The notes: generated from the sequence alone by a model not told the origin. Positions 22,475-30,520 are shown, counted from the stretch's first letter. The stretch: DNA of 32,764 nt from Clostridiales bacterium UBA6386 (GCA_002437585.1 DJQM01000043.1:1-32764), one strand, 5' to 3'. Translations and numbers: made by a program.

Positions 22475-24786
22475 TTCAACGCCTCCGATTCCGGTATCTT
22501 TCCGATCCGCCCCAGCTCTATGGCCGCTACCACGGCGTAGGCGGCAAAGCCATATGCCGCCATTTTTTCATAAAGCCCCGGCTCAATGTACATGGGAATC
22601 CAGCCGCTCATGGAGGTGAGCATAACCTCCCGGAACAGCACATCCATGATTTTCCCCTCAATGGGCAGGCTCAGCAGAATAAAGCCAACCGTGACCAGAG
22701 TGGTGGGCAAAACATACAACAGGAAAATTTCCAGCCTGGTATAGCCCAGGATCTTCACCATGGAAATGGACACCGCATTTTTCTCGATGATCATCTTGCT
22801 GAGAAGATACACCAGCACAAAGAACAATCCGACAGAGAAGGCATTCACCAGATCCATCATGCCGCCCATGGAGCGCATGAGCTGGCGGCTGACCTTGGTC
22901 ATGGCTGTTACATCCAGTACGTTTCCGATGTATTTTTCGTCGATGTCCTCAATGGGTTCCTGAGAAAAATAGCCGCAGAAATAGCTTTTCCCCAGATCAA
23001 AGGTCTCGTTCAGAGTCTGCCGGGGCAGGAACAGAGCCACCGCCCCCGCGTAGTCATACTCCCCCGTCACCGTGAAGGAATAGGTGGTGTCCTCATATTC
23101 CTCCTTCAGCGTCACCGTGTCCCCGACCTGAACGCCGAACTTCTCCCGATAGGCGGTAGAGACCAGCACCGTATCCTTCCCGGAAAAATCCCCGTGGATA
23201 TAGGCACTGTCCGGCTCCACGCCGTAAAGGGTGACGGTCTCGCTCTTATACTTTCCAGGAAGGGTCTTGAGACTGTAGGCACTGAATTTCTCCGCCCCGG
23301 GCTGCTCCGTCTGCGCATCGTTCTGGAACTCCAGCATATGGATCAGGCTCTGGAGCTTCCGCTTCTCGTTGACGGCGTTGGCCGGAACGGAAAGCATGGT
23401 GGTATACTTGGAGAGCATATTATCCGGCATGGTGTCCTGATAGTGCTGCAAGGCACTGGGAAAAAGCAGGCCAAACATGAGAAGAAGGTTCGCGAACAGA
23501 ATGCCCACAAACAAAATCGCGTAGCTGCCCAGATTCTGGAAAATCACCCGCAGCTGGAACCGGGCCAGAAAGGGCAGTGCCTTCGGCAGAGGAAACACCC
23601 GTGCCCGGGAATTTTTCCGCAGATCCCGCCGGAGGAATTTCAGAGGCGACAGGCTCAGCTTCTTGCGAAGTGTCCACCAGGTGATGACCGCCATCATCAG
23701 CACCGGCACCACCGTGGTCAGAAGGAACGCTTCCCCGTTCCAGATCGTCACATACGTTGTCAGGCTGTAGCTGCCGTAGTACATGGCGGCGCAGACGTTC
23801 TTCATGACCGTATAGCCCAGGATATTGCCGATGAGAGCACTCACCAGGCACACCAGGATGGGAGCGGTCATATAATGGCGGATCAGCTCATTTTTCGTGT
23901 AGCCGCTGGCGAGCAAGGTGCCGATAACGTTGGCCTCCTTGGTGATGGTCGCGCCGATGGTCACGGAAAACACAAAGGCCATAATGGCGATGACAATATA
24001 CAGGAACATAATAATCATAGCCTTGTCGCCGCCCATATCGTCGCCGGTAAACCGGATGGCCTGGTTCAGATACCGGGGTATAAAGCTTTCCAGAGAGGCC
24101 TCCTGATTGACGGTTGTCATCACGTCCTCCGCCATGTCCTTTTCCTGGGTCTCGTCCGCCGGCGGTGTGTCATAGAGCCAGCTGTAGCAGTAGAACAGCG
24201 TATCCTTGTCAAAAGCAGCAAAGCCCTCCTGAGACACAATCGCTACACCGAACTGGATAGAATCGAACATGGTGTCGTTGTTGTCCTGAAACAGAGCACT
24301 GTAGTCCGGCAGTGCAATCAGGCCGGATATGATCCAGCTTCTTTCCCCGGAGTTCAGTCGGTCGCCGACGGCAAGACGGTTATTGTCGGCATACATCCGG
24401 TCGATGGCGATTTCGTCGGCACTTTCCGGCAGGCTGCCGGACATGAGGCAGGGAAGATTCACCTGCTGCCGGTTCTGAAAAACGCGCACCGTGGTGCCGT
24501 TGTCCATGGGCACTTCCACATAGAAGTTATCGTACAGGGTAATGCCCACCTGGCTGATGTACTTCACCTGAGCCTTGTTCAGCTTCTTTTCCACCCGGAA
24601 ATTGCCGTACTCCACATTGTATTTTTCAAAGCTTTCGTTATAGGCAGTGATCATACTGCCATCGGCCACCAGGAAGCCGGAGACCAGGGAGATGGTCATG
24701 GCAAGCAGCAGGAAAATCACGATATATTTTCCCGCCTCGCCGCGCAGCTCCCGGAAGATCCGTTTGCGCAGAGGATTCTTTACCAT
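22462..24786 (-). CDS. FtsX-like ABC transporter permease
   Basis: A 774-residue membrane protein with a MacB/FtsX-type layout: one N-terminal helix (about 20-40), a large extracytoplasmic domain (about 45-250), a block of helices (about 255-375, starting MIIMFLYIVIAIMAFVF), a further helix (about 425-450), a second external domain (about 455-650), and the last helices (from about 655). This is the doubled FtsX form of export or mechanotransmission-type transporters that act on envelope substrates or peptides rather than importing. It overlaps the ATPase gene by 7 bp and the coiled-coil gene by 13 bp. Substrate unknown; antimicrobial-peptide defence is one common role of such pairs but nothing here proves it. 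Confidence 0.92.
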   Translation of the reverse strand: MVKNPLRKRIFRELRGEAGKYIVIFLLLAMTISLVSGFLVADGSMITAYNESFEKYNVEYGNFRVEKKLNKAQVKYISQVGITLYDNFYVEVPMDNGTTVRVFQNRQQVNLPCLMSGSLPESADEIAIDRMYADNNRLAVGDRLNSGERSWIISGLIALPDYSALFQDNNDTMFDSIQFGVAIVSQEGFAAFDKDTLFYCYSWLYDTPPADETQEKDMAEDVMTTVNQEASLESFIPRYLNQAIRFTGDDMGGDKAMIIMFLYIVIAIMAFVFSVTIGATITKEANVIGTLLASGYTKNELIRHYMTAPILVCLVSALIGNILGYTVMKNVCAAMYYGSYSLTTYVTIWNGEAFLLTTVVPVLMMAVITWWTLRKKLSLSPLKFLRRDLRKNSRARVFPLPKALPFLARFQLRVIFQNLGSYAILFVGILFANLLLMFGLLFPSALQHYQDTMPDNMLSKYTTMLSVPANAVNEKRKLQSLIHMLEFQNDAQTEQPGAEKFSAYSLKTLPGKYKSETVTLYGVEPDSAYIHGDFSGKDTVLVSTAYREKFGVQVGDTVTLKEEYEDTTYSFTVTGEYDYAGAVALFLPRQTLNETFDLGKSYFCGYFSQEPIEDIDEKYIGNVLDVTAMTKVSRQLMRSMGGMMDLVNAFSVGLFFVLVYLLSKMIIEKNAVSISMVKILGYTRLEIFLLYVLPTTLVTVGFILLSLPIEGKIMDVLFREVMLTSMSGWIPMYIEPGLYEKMAAYGFAAYAVVAAIELGRIGKIPESEALKCVE

Positions 24787-25478
24787 TCCAGTTCCTCCGC
24801 GCCCACGGGAGCCTCGTTGCGGTAGGCCTTACGCACCACGCCGTCCCGGAATTTCACCACCAGGGTTGCCATGAGCCGGATGGCATCGTTGTGGGTCACC
24901 ATAATGACGGTATTGCCATACTTTTTATTCACGGTTTCAATGAGCTTCAGAATTTCCTTGCTGGTCTGGTAGTCCAGGGCACCGGTGGGCTCGTCGCACA
25001 GGAGAATGTCCGGGTTTTTCACAATGGCCCGGCCGATGGCGGTTCTCTGCTGCTGACCGCCGGAGAGCTGATTGGGCAGCTTGTTCCGGTGCTCCCAGAG
25101 ACCCAGGGTATGCAGCAGCTCGTCCACGTCCAGAGGCTTCTTGCTTAAGTACGCCCCCACCTCGATATTCTCCCGGACTGTCAGGTTTGGGATCAGGTTG
25201 TACATCTGGAACACATAGCCCAGGTGATCCCGCCGATAGGAAACCAGCTTTTTCGGGTTCATTTTCCCCAGCCTGGTCTTTCCGATGATGATCTCCCCGG
25301 CATCCGCCGTGTCGATGCCGCCAATGATGTTCAGCAGGGTGCTTTTGCCGCTGCCGCTGGGGCCAAGCAGCACGCAGAAATCCCCCTTGTCCACCTGCAT
25401 ATTCACGCCCTTAAGCACCTGAACCCGGCTGTCGTTCTGGCCGAAGCTCTTCTGGACATCCCGTATCTCCAAAAACAT
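24780..25478 (-). CDS. ABC transporter ATPase (LolD/MacB type)
   Basis: A 232-residue nucleotide-binding subunit. Walker A GPSGSGKST, Q loop YVFQMYNLIPNLTV, signature LSGGQQQR, Walker B ILLCDEPTGALD and H loop VTHND are intact. LolD/MacB-type ATPases partner FtsX-like permeases, and the permease gene overlaps this one. I start at the ATG after GAGGCGG, 13 codons inside the longest frame, because the extra codons fall in the leader next to the -10 box. It is the first gene of the operon and is controlled by the promoter with the inverted-repeat operator. Confidence 0.96.
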   Translation of the reverse strand: MFLEIRDVQKSFGQNDSRVQVLKGVNMQVDKGDFCVLLGPSGSGKSTLLNIIGGIDTADAGEIIIGKTRLGKMNPKKLVSYRRDHLGYVFQMYNLIPNLTVRENIEVGAYLSKKPLDVDELLHTLGLWEHRNKLPNQLSGGQQQRTAIGRAIVKNPDILLCDEPTGALDYQTSKEILKLIETVNKKYGNTVIMVTHNDAIRLMATLVVKFRDGVVRKAYRNEAPVGAEELEW

Positions 25479-25507
25479 GAAACCGCCTCTTCTCTTTGAG
25501 TAATGCG

Positions 25508-25542
25508 AGTATATCATATTTTTCAGTTAGCGTCAACTAACT
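25508..25542 (-). promoter_or_regulatory. promoter and inverted-repeat operator of the ABC operon
   Basis: TTGACG and TATACT hexamers are 17 bases apart on the minus strand. The -35 box is the centre of an inverted repeat, AGTTAG-TTGACG-CTAACT (25525-25542), a form used by TetR-family repressors. A repressor bound here would block polymerase. No regulator gene lies beside this operon. Confidence 0.7.
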
Positions 25543-25667
25543 CCAACGCCTTTTTCAAACAAATTTCAGGAAAAGAAAGGTTTTCAAATCGTGCAGATTG
25601 GCAAAAAGAAAAGGATTCCGGCGAAAATGGCCGCCGGATTTGCAGCATTTTCCAAAAACGCAAAAAA

Positions 25668-25707
25668 TACCGCACAATTTGGCGTGGTTTCGCCAAATTG
25701 TGCGGTA
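25668..25707 (-). terminator. terminator of the trmD/AEC operon, sharing the A-repeat core (copy A3)
   Basis: A perfect 17-bp stem (TACCGCACAATTTGGCG with its complement) around a 6-base loop, followed on the minus strand by TTTTTTGCGTTTTT. The arm GCCAAATTGTGCGGT is the same as the right arm of the A repeat at 331-348, so this terminator probably derives from that repeat family. The remaining spacer from 25543 to 25667 is AT-rich, with no gene I can support. Confidence 0.85.
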
Positions 25708-25737
25708 TGCTCATATGTAATTTCGTAAACGTTCTCG

Positions 25738-26667
25738 TCAGGCCACAATGGCGGCAATCACGCAGAAAACCGCCAGGCACACCACCGTCATCACCGAGCA
25801 AACCCCGGAGGCCAGGGTGTAATCTCTGGGATTTCTGCCCATGCCCGGAGCCAGGTAGCTGGCGGGAAGCACGCAGTACAGCAGTGCCGCCCAGCGAGTG
25901 GCGGCATCCACATTGGGAACCAGAGTCAGCACGCCCTGCATGACCGCCCCGAACAGAACATACAGCCCCAACAGAATGGCCGCAACCTCCAAAACCCCTC
26001 GGCGGCTCTGGGGATCCAGGGAAAAATTGTAGCCCACATAAAAAATAATCAACGCACTTACCGGCTGGGTCAGAAAATCCGTGGTTTCCGTGAGGATTCC
26101 CAGAACGCCCAGGCAGTCCAGCCAGCCGCCCACGCCGGACAGATTCAAAAACAGACCCAGCAGGCTCATTTTCACCATGGAGGAGGCAAAAATGCTCTTG
26201 AGGATGCTGCCCGGAGTGGGATTTTCCCCGGTGTCGGCGGTGAGCAGAGCGATGACCGTAAAGGCAACCGGAGCCTGAGCCAGGTCAAGCACCCCCATCC
26301 GGAAGGCCTGATCCTCGCCAAAGAGAATCATGTACAGAGGGATGCCCAGCATTCCGCTTTCCTTGGCCACGAAGAGCATGGGAAGATTGTGGTAGGGATA
26401 CCGTTTTTTCAGCACCGTGAAGGCCAGGATGGTGGAAAGCAGCCCTGCCCCAAACACCATGGCCATGCTGTTTAAGGATTCCGCGCCCATGTCCGCCGTC
26501 AGGCAGGAGCGAAACACGATACAGGGCACGCCGTAGCGCACCACGAACTGATTCAGGCCGTCCATCTGCTCCTGAGAAAACGTACTTTTCCGCTTTGCCA
26601 GCACACCCAGCAGCACCGTCACAAAAATCGGGACAATCACCTGCGCTACCGTGATTATTTTCTCCAT
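25738..26667 (-). CDS. AEC-family (auxin efflux carrier-like) transporter
   Basis: A 309-residue integral membrane protein with about ten helices in the two halves typical of the AEC family. It begins with a VIVPIFVTVLLGVLAKRK helix and has the N-terminal family motif region FVVRYGVPCIVFRS, the ESGMLGIPLY stretch in the middle, and paired helices ending GVCSVMTVVCLAVFC. Bacterial AEC members move organic acids such as malate, or amino-acid-like compounds, by a secondary mechanism; the substrate is unknown here. It follows trmD by 6 bp on the same strand, where rplS is often found in other Firmicutes, and is closed by the A3 terminator, so it appears to be the last gene of the operon. Confidence 0.9.
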   Translation of the reverse strand: MEKIITVAQVIVPIFVTVLLGVLAKRKSTFSQEQMDGLNQFVVRYGVPCIVFRSCLTADMGAESLNSMAMVFGAGLLSTILAFTVLKKRYPYHNLPMLFVAKESGMLGIPLYMILFGEDQAFRMGVLDLAQAPVAFTVIALLTADTGENPTPGSILKSIFASSMVKMSLLGLFLNLSGVGGWLDCLGVLGILTETTDFLTQPVSALIIFYVGYNFSLDPQSRRGVLEVAAILLGLYVLFGAVMQGVLTLVPNVDAATRWAALLYCVLPASYLAPGMGRNPRDYTLASGVCSVMTVVCLAVFCVIAAIVA

Positions 26668-26673
26668 TGTCTG

Positions 26674-27426
26674 TTACCCCTTATCTGCGGCATCCTCCGC
26701 ATCCATTTCCTTCAAGAGCTTCTGATCCTGCTTGGAGGATAAGTCCAGCTTTTCATACATATCCGGCCTGCGGCTGCGGGTGCGCCGCAGAGACTGCTTC
26801 CTGCGCCACTGGCGCACCTTCTCATGATTGCCGGAGGTAAGAATCTCCGGAATGCCCCGTCCATGCCACACCGCCGGGCGGGTATACTGGGGATATTCCA
26901 GCAGGCCATTAAAGTGGCTTTCCTCTTCAAAGCACTCCGGGTCTGCCAGAACCCCCGGCACCATCCGGCACACCGCGTCAGTCACCGCCATGGCGGCGAT
27001 CTCCCCGCCGGTGAGGACGAAATCTCCCAGGGAAATTTCCTCGTCCACGCATTCGTCGATAAATCGCTGATCAATGCCCTCGTAGTGGCCGCAGACCAGG
27101 ATGAGATTGTCCAGCTTGCTCAGCCGAATGGCATCGGCCTGACGGAAGGTGTGGCCGCAAGGGGACAGGTAGACAGTATGCACCGACCCCCCGGCCTCGT
27201 CGCACACCGCCTCCCAGCAGCGATACAGAGGGTCTGCCGCCATGACGGCACCCCGACCTCCGCCGTAGGGGTAATCGTCCACCTGATTCTGCTTGTTTGC
27301 CGTGTAGTCCCGAATCTGGTGGGTGTCGATGGTGATATACCCCCGCTCCTGGGCCCGACCCAGGATGCTCTCGGACAGCACATCCCCCAGCGTCTCCGGA
27401 AACAGGGTCAGGATGTCAATTCTCAT
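26674..27426 (-). CDS. trmD: tRNA (guanine-N1)-methyltransferase
   Basis: A 250-residue TrmD, which methylates G37 of tRNAs next to the anticodon and prevents +1 frameshifting. Family marks are MRIDILTLFPE at the start, QIRDYT, the PYGGGRGAVM stretch, the knotted SAM site around LVCGHYEGIDQRFID, and the SLGDFVLTGGEIAAM signature. The C-terminal domain ends in KQSLRRTRSRRPD, with a short tail. It overlaps rimM by 11 bp, the standard gene order. Confidence 0.97.
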   Translation of the reverse strand: MRIDILTLFPETLGDVLSESILGRAQERGYITIDTHQIRDYTANKQNQVDDYPYGGGRGAVMAADPLYRCWEAVCDEAGGSVHTVYLSPCGHTFRQADAIRLSKLDNLILVCGHYEGIDQRFIDECVDEEISLGDFVLTGGEIAAMAVTDAVCRMVPGVLADPECFEEESHFNGLLEYPQYTRPAVWHGRGIPEILTSGNHEKVRQWRRKQSLRRTRSRRPDMYEKLDLSSKQDQKLLKEMDAEDAADKG

Positions 27427-27907
27427 CGCTGCGCATTCCTTCCAGCAGGTATACCCGCATCTCGTTTTTCTCCATGTCCGTGGACAGAATAAACTGCTTC
27501 ACCGCGGGGATCAGGTACTCGTGCTCCCCCCGCACCACATAGACGCTGTTTCCGGGATAGTCCAGCACCTCCCGGATGGTGCCGATGGGGGTTTCGTCCG
27601 CGATGACCTCCATGCCGACCAGCTCCGCGGCGAAAATCACCGCATCGTCAATGTCCTCCCGAAATAGCTCCAGCACCTTGCCCCGGAGCTTTCTGGCCTC
27701 CTCCGGGGTATCCACCCCGGAAAGCTTCACCAGGTTGCAGGTTTTGTGTGCCCGGACGGTATCCATGTGATATTCCCGACCGCCGATGCGGCAGCGGTCA
27801 AACGCGCAGAGCATTTCCGGGTCGTCCAGCCAGCACAGCACCTTCACCTCCCCACGGATGCCGTGGGTGTTGACGATCTCACCGGCTTCAATAAATTTCA
27901 ATTTCAT
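27416..27907 (-). CDS. rimM: 16S rRNA processing protein RimM
   Basis: A 163-residue ribosome maturation factor that helps assemble the head of the 30S subunit and binds protein S19. Visible are the N-terminal beta-barrel start EAGEIVNTHGIRGEVKV, the LVKLSGVDTPEEARKLRG motif, and the C-terminal PRC-barrel-like part with VRGEHEYLIPAVKQFI. The start is the ATG after AGGAG; a longer frame continues upstream through the R4 repeat and is an artefact. An R element separates it from khpA, so it may depend on read-through through a long palindrome or on a promoter I do not see. Confidence 0.96.
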   Translation of the reverse strand: MKLKFIEAGEIVNTHGIRGEVKVLCWLDDPEMLCAFDRCRIGGREYHMDTVRAHKTCNLVKLSGVDTPEEARKLRGKVLELFREDIDDAVIFAAELVGMEVIADETPIGTIREVLDYPGNSVYVVRGEHEYLIPAVKQFILSTDMEKNEMRVYLLEGMRSDEN

Positions 27908-27943
27908 GTCCAATTCTCCTAATGGGTAACGGGATTCACACTC

Positions 27944-28108
27944 GGGGAAGCTCTGATGAAACCGGCAAGAGCTGACGGCGAGGAATTTTGTTTCCTGGCA
28001 AGGTACGGAAAATGAGGGAATACTGGATGTATTTTCCATTTTTCGTACCGCGGCCAGGGGACAAAAGGCCCGCCGCTCAGCCGTAGACGGTTTCATCAGA
28101 GTTTCCCC
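27944..28108. repeat. R-family MITE-like palindromic element, copy R4, within the ribosomal operon
   Basis: 165 bp bounded by 20-bp inverted repeats with one mismatch (GGGGAAGCTCTGATGAAACC and GGTTTCATCAGAGTTTCCCC), the best-kept ends of the family. An inner pair (GGTACGGAAAAT with ATTTTTCGTACC) also folds. It occupies the khpA-rimM spacer, which is normally short in this operon. Transcribed, it would form a long hairpin and could reduce or process the trmD-side message. Confidence 0.82.
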
Positions 28109-28140
28109 CAACAATGGAGACGAAAAATGCGTGACATACG

Positions 28141-28386
28141 TCACGCATCCTCGCTTTCATCCACGATTTCGACCGTGACCTTCTCGCCAGTGCGCTGGGC
28201 TACAGTCTTAATGATGGTACGGATCTCCTTCGCGATCCGTCCCTGGCGGCCGATCACCTTGCCCATGTCGCCCTCGGCGACACGCAGCTCCAGCACCTTG
28301 CCGTCCTCGCCATCGATTTCGGTTACGGTGACTGCCTCAGGATCATCCACCAGATTTTTTGCCATGTACAGCAAAAGTTCTTTCAT
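28141..28386 (-). CDS. khpA: KH-domain RNA-binding protein KhpA
   Basis: An 81-residue single KH-domain protein (YlqC/KhpA). The KH core is VAEGDMGKVIGRQGRIAKEI, here GDMGKVIGRQGR with the GxxG loop, followed by IRTIIKTVAQ. KhpA pairs with KhpB (EloR) to bind many small RNAs and mRNAs and affects cell elongation in streptococci and others. It lies 21 bp after rpsP, in the usual Firmicute order. Confidence 0.95.
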   Translation of the reverse strand: MKELLLYMAKNLVDDPEAVTVTEIDGEDGKVLELRVAEGDMGKVIGRQGRIAKEIRTIIKTVAQRTGEKVTVEIVDESEDA

Positions 28387-28407
28387 TCGGGATTCTCCTT
28401 TGGGATC

Positions 28408-28647
28408 TTACAGAACGCCAGCACTCTTCAGCAGGCCACGGACGGTGTCGGTGGGCTGTGCGCCATTCTTGATCCAGTTCTGAGCCTTCTCAGCGTCCAC
28501 AGTGATGGTAGCGGGCTGGGTCAGGGGATTGTAAGTGCCGATCTCCTCAATGCAGCGGCCATCCCGGGGAGAGCGGGAATCCGCAACCACGATACGGTAG
28601 TAAGGAGCCTTCTTGGCGCCCATTCTTCTCAGTCTGATCTTAACCAT
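28408..28647 (-). CDS. rpsP: 30S ribosomal protein S16
   Basis: A 79-residue S16, which binds 16S rRNA in the 30S body. The diagnostic start MVKIRLRRMGAKKAPYYRIV is noted in part as KIRLRRMGAKKAPYY, followed by VADSRSPRDGRCIEEIGTYNP, seen as DSRSPRDGR and EIGTYNP, then the AQNWIKNGAQPTDTVRGLL helix region. Length is usual. It starts with ATG after GGAGGTG and sits 78 bp after ffh, consistent with one transcript. Confidence 0.98.
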   Translation of the reverse strand: MVKIRLRRMGAKKAPYYRIVVADSRSPRDGRCIEEIGTYNPLTQPATITVDAEKAQNWIKNGAQPTDTVRGLLKSAGVL

Positions 28648-28725
28648 GAGAGTTCACCTCCAAAAAAATTGTAAAAGAATATATCGCAAAGCAATTTGCT
28701 TTCAGCGAACGATGAATTTTGGGTC

Positions 28726-30075
28726 TTAGAACCCAGGGAAGCCGCCGAAACCGCCGAAGCGACCCATGCGCTTGAGCTTCTTTCCGGCACCGGGGCCGGA
28801 GAACTGCTTGATGAGCTTTCGCATCTGCTCGAAGGATTTGAGCAGCTTGTTCACATCCTCCACCCGGACACCGGCACCGGCGGCAATCCGCTTTTTCCGG
28901 CTGGCGCCGATGATTTCGGGCTTTTCCCGCTCCTTGGGGGTCATGGATAGGATAATGGCCTCGGTGTGTGCCATGGCCTTCTCGTCCAGCTTCACGCCCT
29001 TTAAGTTCGCCCCGCCGGGCATCTGAGCCAGGATCTCCTCCATGGAGCCCATGGACTTCATCTGCACCATCTGGTCATAGAAGTCCTGGAGGGTGAATTT
29101 ATTGGTCTTGAGCTTCTTCTCCATCTCGGCGGCCTTTTTGGCATCGTAAGCCTTTTCCGCCTTCTCGATGAGGGTCAGCACATCGCCCATGCCGAGGATC
29201 CGGCTGGCCATCCGGTCCGGATGGAATGGCTCGATGTCCTCCAGCTTTTCGCCGGTACCGGCGAACTTGATGGGCTTGCCGGTAATGGCCTTGACGGACA
29301 GAGCCGCGCCGCCTCTGGCATCGCCGTCCAGCTTGGAGAGCATGACGGAGTCGATGTCCAGCCACTCGTTGAAGCTCTGGGCCGCGTTCACCGCGTCCTG
29401 GCCGGTCATGGCATCCACCACCAGCATGATTTCGTCGGGCTTCACGGCGGCCTTGATGTTTTTCAGCTCGTTCATCAGTGCCTCGTCCACATGGAGCCGG
29501 CCGGCGGTGTCCAGGAACACCATGTCGTAGCCCCGCTGACGGGCATAGAGCACCGCTTCCTTGGCGGTTTTGACGGGATCCTGGGTACCCTTCTCGAAAA
29601 CGGGAATGCCCAGCTTCTCGCCGCAGACCTTCAGCTGCTGAATGGCCGCAGGCCGGTAGATATCACAGGCCACGAGCAGGGGGTTCCTTCCCTGCCGCTT
29701 CTGAAGACCTGCCAGCTTGGAGCCGTTGGTGGTCTTGCCCGCGCCCTGCAGACCCACCAGCATGATCACCGTGGGGCCGTTGGGATTGATATTCAGATGC
29801 TTGGTGTCGCTGCCCATGAGCTTGCACAGCTCCTCGTTGACGATCTTCACGATCATCTGGGCAGGGGTGAGAGATTCCAGCACGTCCGTGCCGACGCAGC
29901 GCTCCGTGACCGCCTTGGTGAAGTCCTTGACCACCTTATAGCTCACGTCCGCTTCCAGCAGTGCCATACGGATCTCCCGCATAGCCTCCTTCACATCCGC
30001 TTCCTTCAGGCGACCCTTGCCGCGAAGCTTCTTGAAGGTGGCAGAGATTTTTTCCGTTAAGCCTTCAAACGCCAT
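28726..30075 (-). CDS. ffh: signal recognition particle protein Ffh (SRP54)
   Basis: A 449-residue SRP GTPase that binds signal sequences of nascent membrane proteins and, with 4.5S/SRP RNA, delivers them to FtsY. N domain (1-90), G domain with P-loop GLQGAGKTT, DTAGRL, and SKLDGDARGGAAL, then the methionine-rich M domain (about 320-435) with QFYDQMVQMKSMG-type and GAGVRVEDVNKLLKSFEQM signal/RNA-binding helices. In the P-loop region NGSKLAG replaces the more usual TTAKLA, a small variation. The protein ends in a Gly/Phe-rich tail. The start is 3 bases after the ylxM stop. Confidence 0.98.
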   Translation of the reverse strand: MAFEGLTEKISATFKKLRGKGRLKEADVKEAMREIRMALLEADVSYKVVKDFTKAVTERCVGTDVLESLTPAQMIVKIVNEELCKLMGSDTKHLNINPNGPTVIMLVGLQGAGKTTNGSKLAGLQKRQGRNPLLVACDIYRPAAIQQLKVCGEKLGIPVFEKGTQDPVKTAKEAVLYARQRGYDMVFLDTAGRLHVDEALMNELKNIKAAVKPDEIMLVVDAMTGQDAVNAAQSFNEWLDIDSVMLSKLDGDARGGAALSVKAITGKPIKFAGTGEKLEDIEPFHPDRMASRILGMGDVLTLIEKAEKAYDAKKAAEMEKKLKTNKFTLQDFYDQMVQMKSMGSMEEILAQMPGGANLKGVKLDEKAMAHTEAIILSMTPKEREKPEIIGASRKKRIAAGAGVRVEDVNKLLKSFEQMRKLIKQFSGPGAGKKLKRMGRFGGFGGFPGF

Positions 30076-30078
30076 AGC

Positions 30079-30423
30079 TTACTCCTTCAGTGCCTGGGTA
30101 GCCGCCACGATCTGCCGAGCCAGACCCACCGTTTCGGGGTCGGAGGAATGTTCCAGCTTTTCCGCCGCGGTAAGAATCTCCTGAGCGGCGTTGCGCACTA
30201 CCCGATCCCTGCGGACGCAGCCGATATTCTCCTCCATCCGGCGAAGCAGGGCTTCCGTCCGGGTCAGGTTGTCGCACACCGCCTGACGGCTGACACCCAG
30301 TGCCTCCCCGATCTCACCAAGGGAAAGATCCTGATTGTGACGCATGTCGAAGCAGTCTCTCTGCTTGCGTGTAAGCATACCGCCGTAATAATCCAGCAGC
30401 AGCGTCATTTCCAGCGCGTCCAT
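30079..30423 (-). CDS. ylxM: YlxM-family helix-turn-helix protein, SRP-associated
   Basis: A 114-residue protein of the YlxM/UPF0122 family. It begins DALEMTLLLDYYGGMLTRKQ and continues with a sigma-70-region-4-like helix-turn-helix (LSLGEIGEALGVSRQAVCDNL), here LSLGEIGEALGVSRQAV. Members are encoded next to ffh and in streptococci the product binds SRP components and modulates their GTPase activity. It heads the operon with ffh, rpsP, khpA, rimM and trmD. The start follows GAGGAGG. Confidence 0.94.
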   Translation of the reverse strand: MDALEMTLLLDYYGGMLTRKQRDCFDMRHNQDLSLGEIGEALGVSRQAVCDNLTRTEALLRRMEENIGCVRRDRVVRNAAQEILTAAEKLEHSSDPETVGLARQIVAATQALKE

Positions 30424-30437
30424 GGGAACCTCCTCGT

Positions 30438-30457
30438 GTCAAGGCATTCTCCTTGAC
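30438..30457 (-). promoter_or_regulatory. leader hairpin of the ylxM-ffh operon
   Basis: A perfect 7-bp inverted repeat (GTCAAGG and CCTTGAC) with a 6-base loop lies between the -10 box and the ribosome site of ylxM, near the predicted mRNA 5' end. It could stabilise the message or be an operator; no further support. Confidence 0.4.
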
Positions 30458-30464
30458 CTTGGGC

Positions 30465-30494
30465 ATTATAGCACAGCTCAGGCGGCATGTCAAG
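30465..30494 (-). promoter_or_regulatory. strong promoter of the ylxM-ffh-rpsP-khpA-rimM-trmD operon
   Basis: Perfect TTGACA and nearly ideal 18-base spacing context: the hexamers TTGACA (30489-30494) and TATAAT (30465-30470) are both exact consensus and about 18 bases apart. This fits high expression of ribosomal and SRP genes. Confidence 0.85.
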
Positions 30495-30520
30495 TATTTT
30501 TCCAGAGCAGAGAAAACATT

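Noticed and set aside
23194..24825. 543-codon plus-strand frame opposite the FtsX-like permease
   Set aside because: Antisense shadow; His/Gln-rich composition typical of GC-rich complementary frames, no start signal.
25523..25801. 92-codon minus-strand frame over the A3 terminator
   Set aside because: Contains the terminator hairpin and part of the AEC 3' end in another frame.
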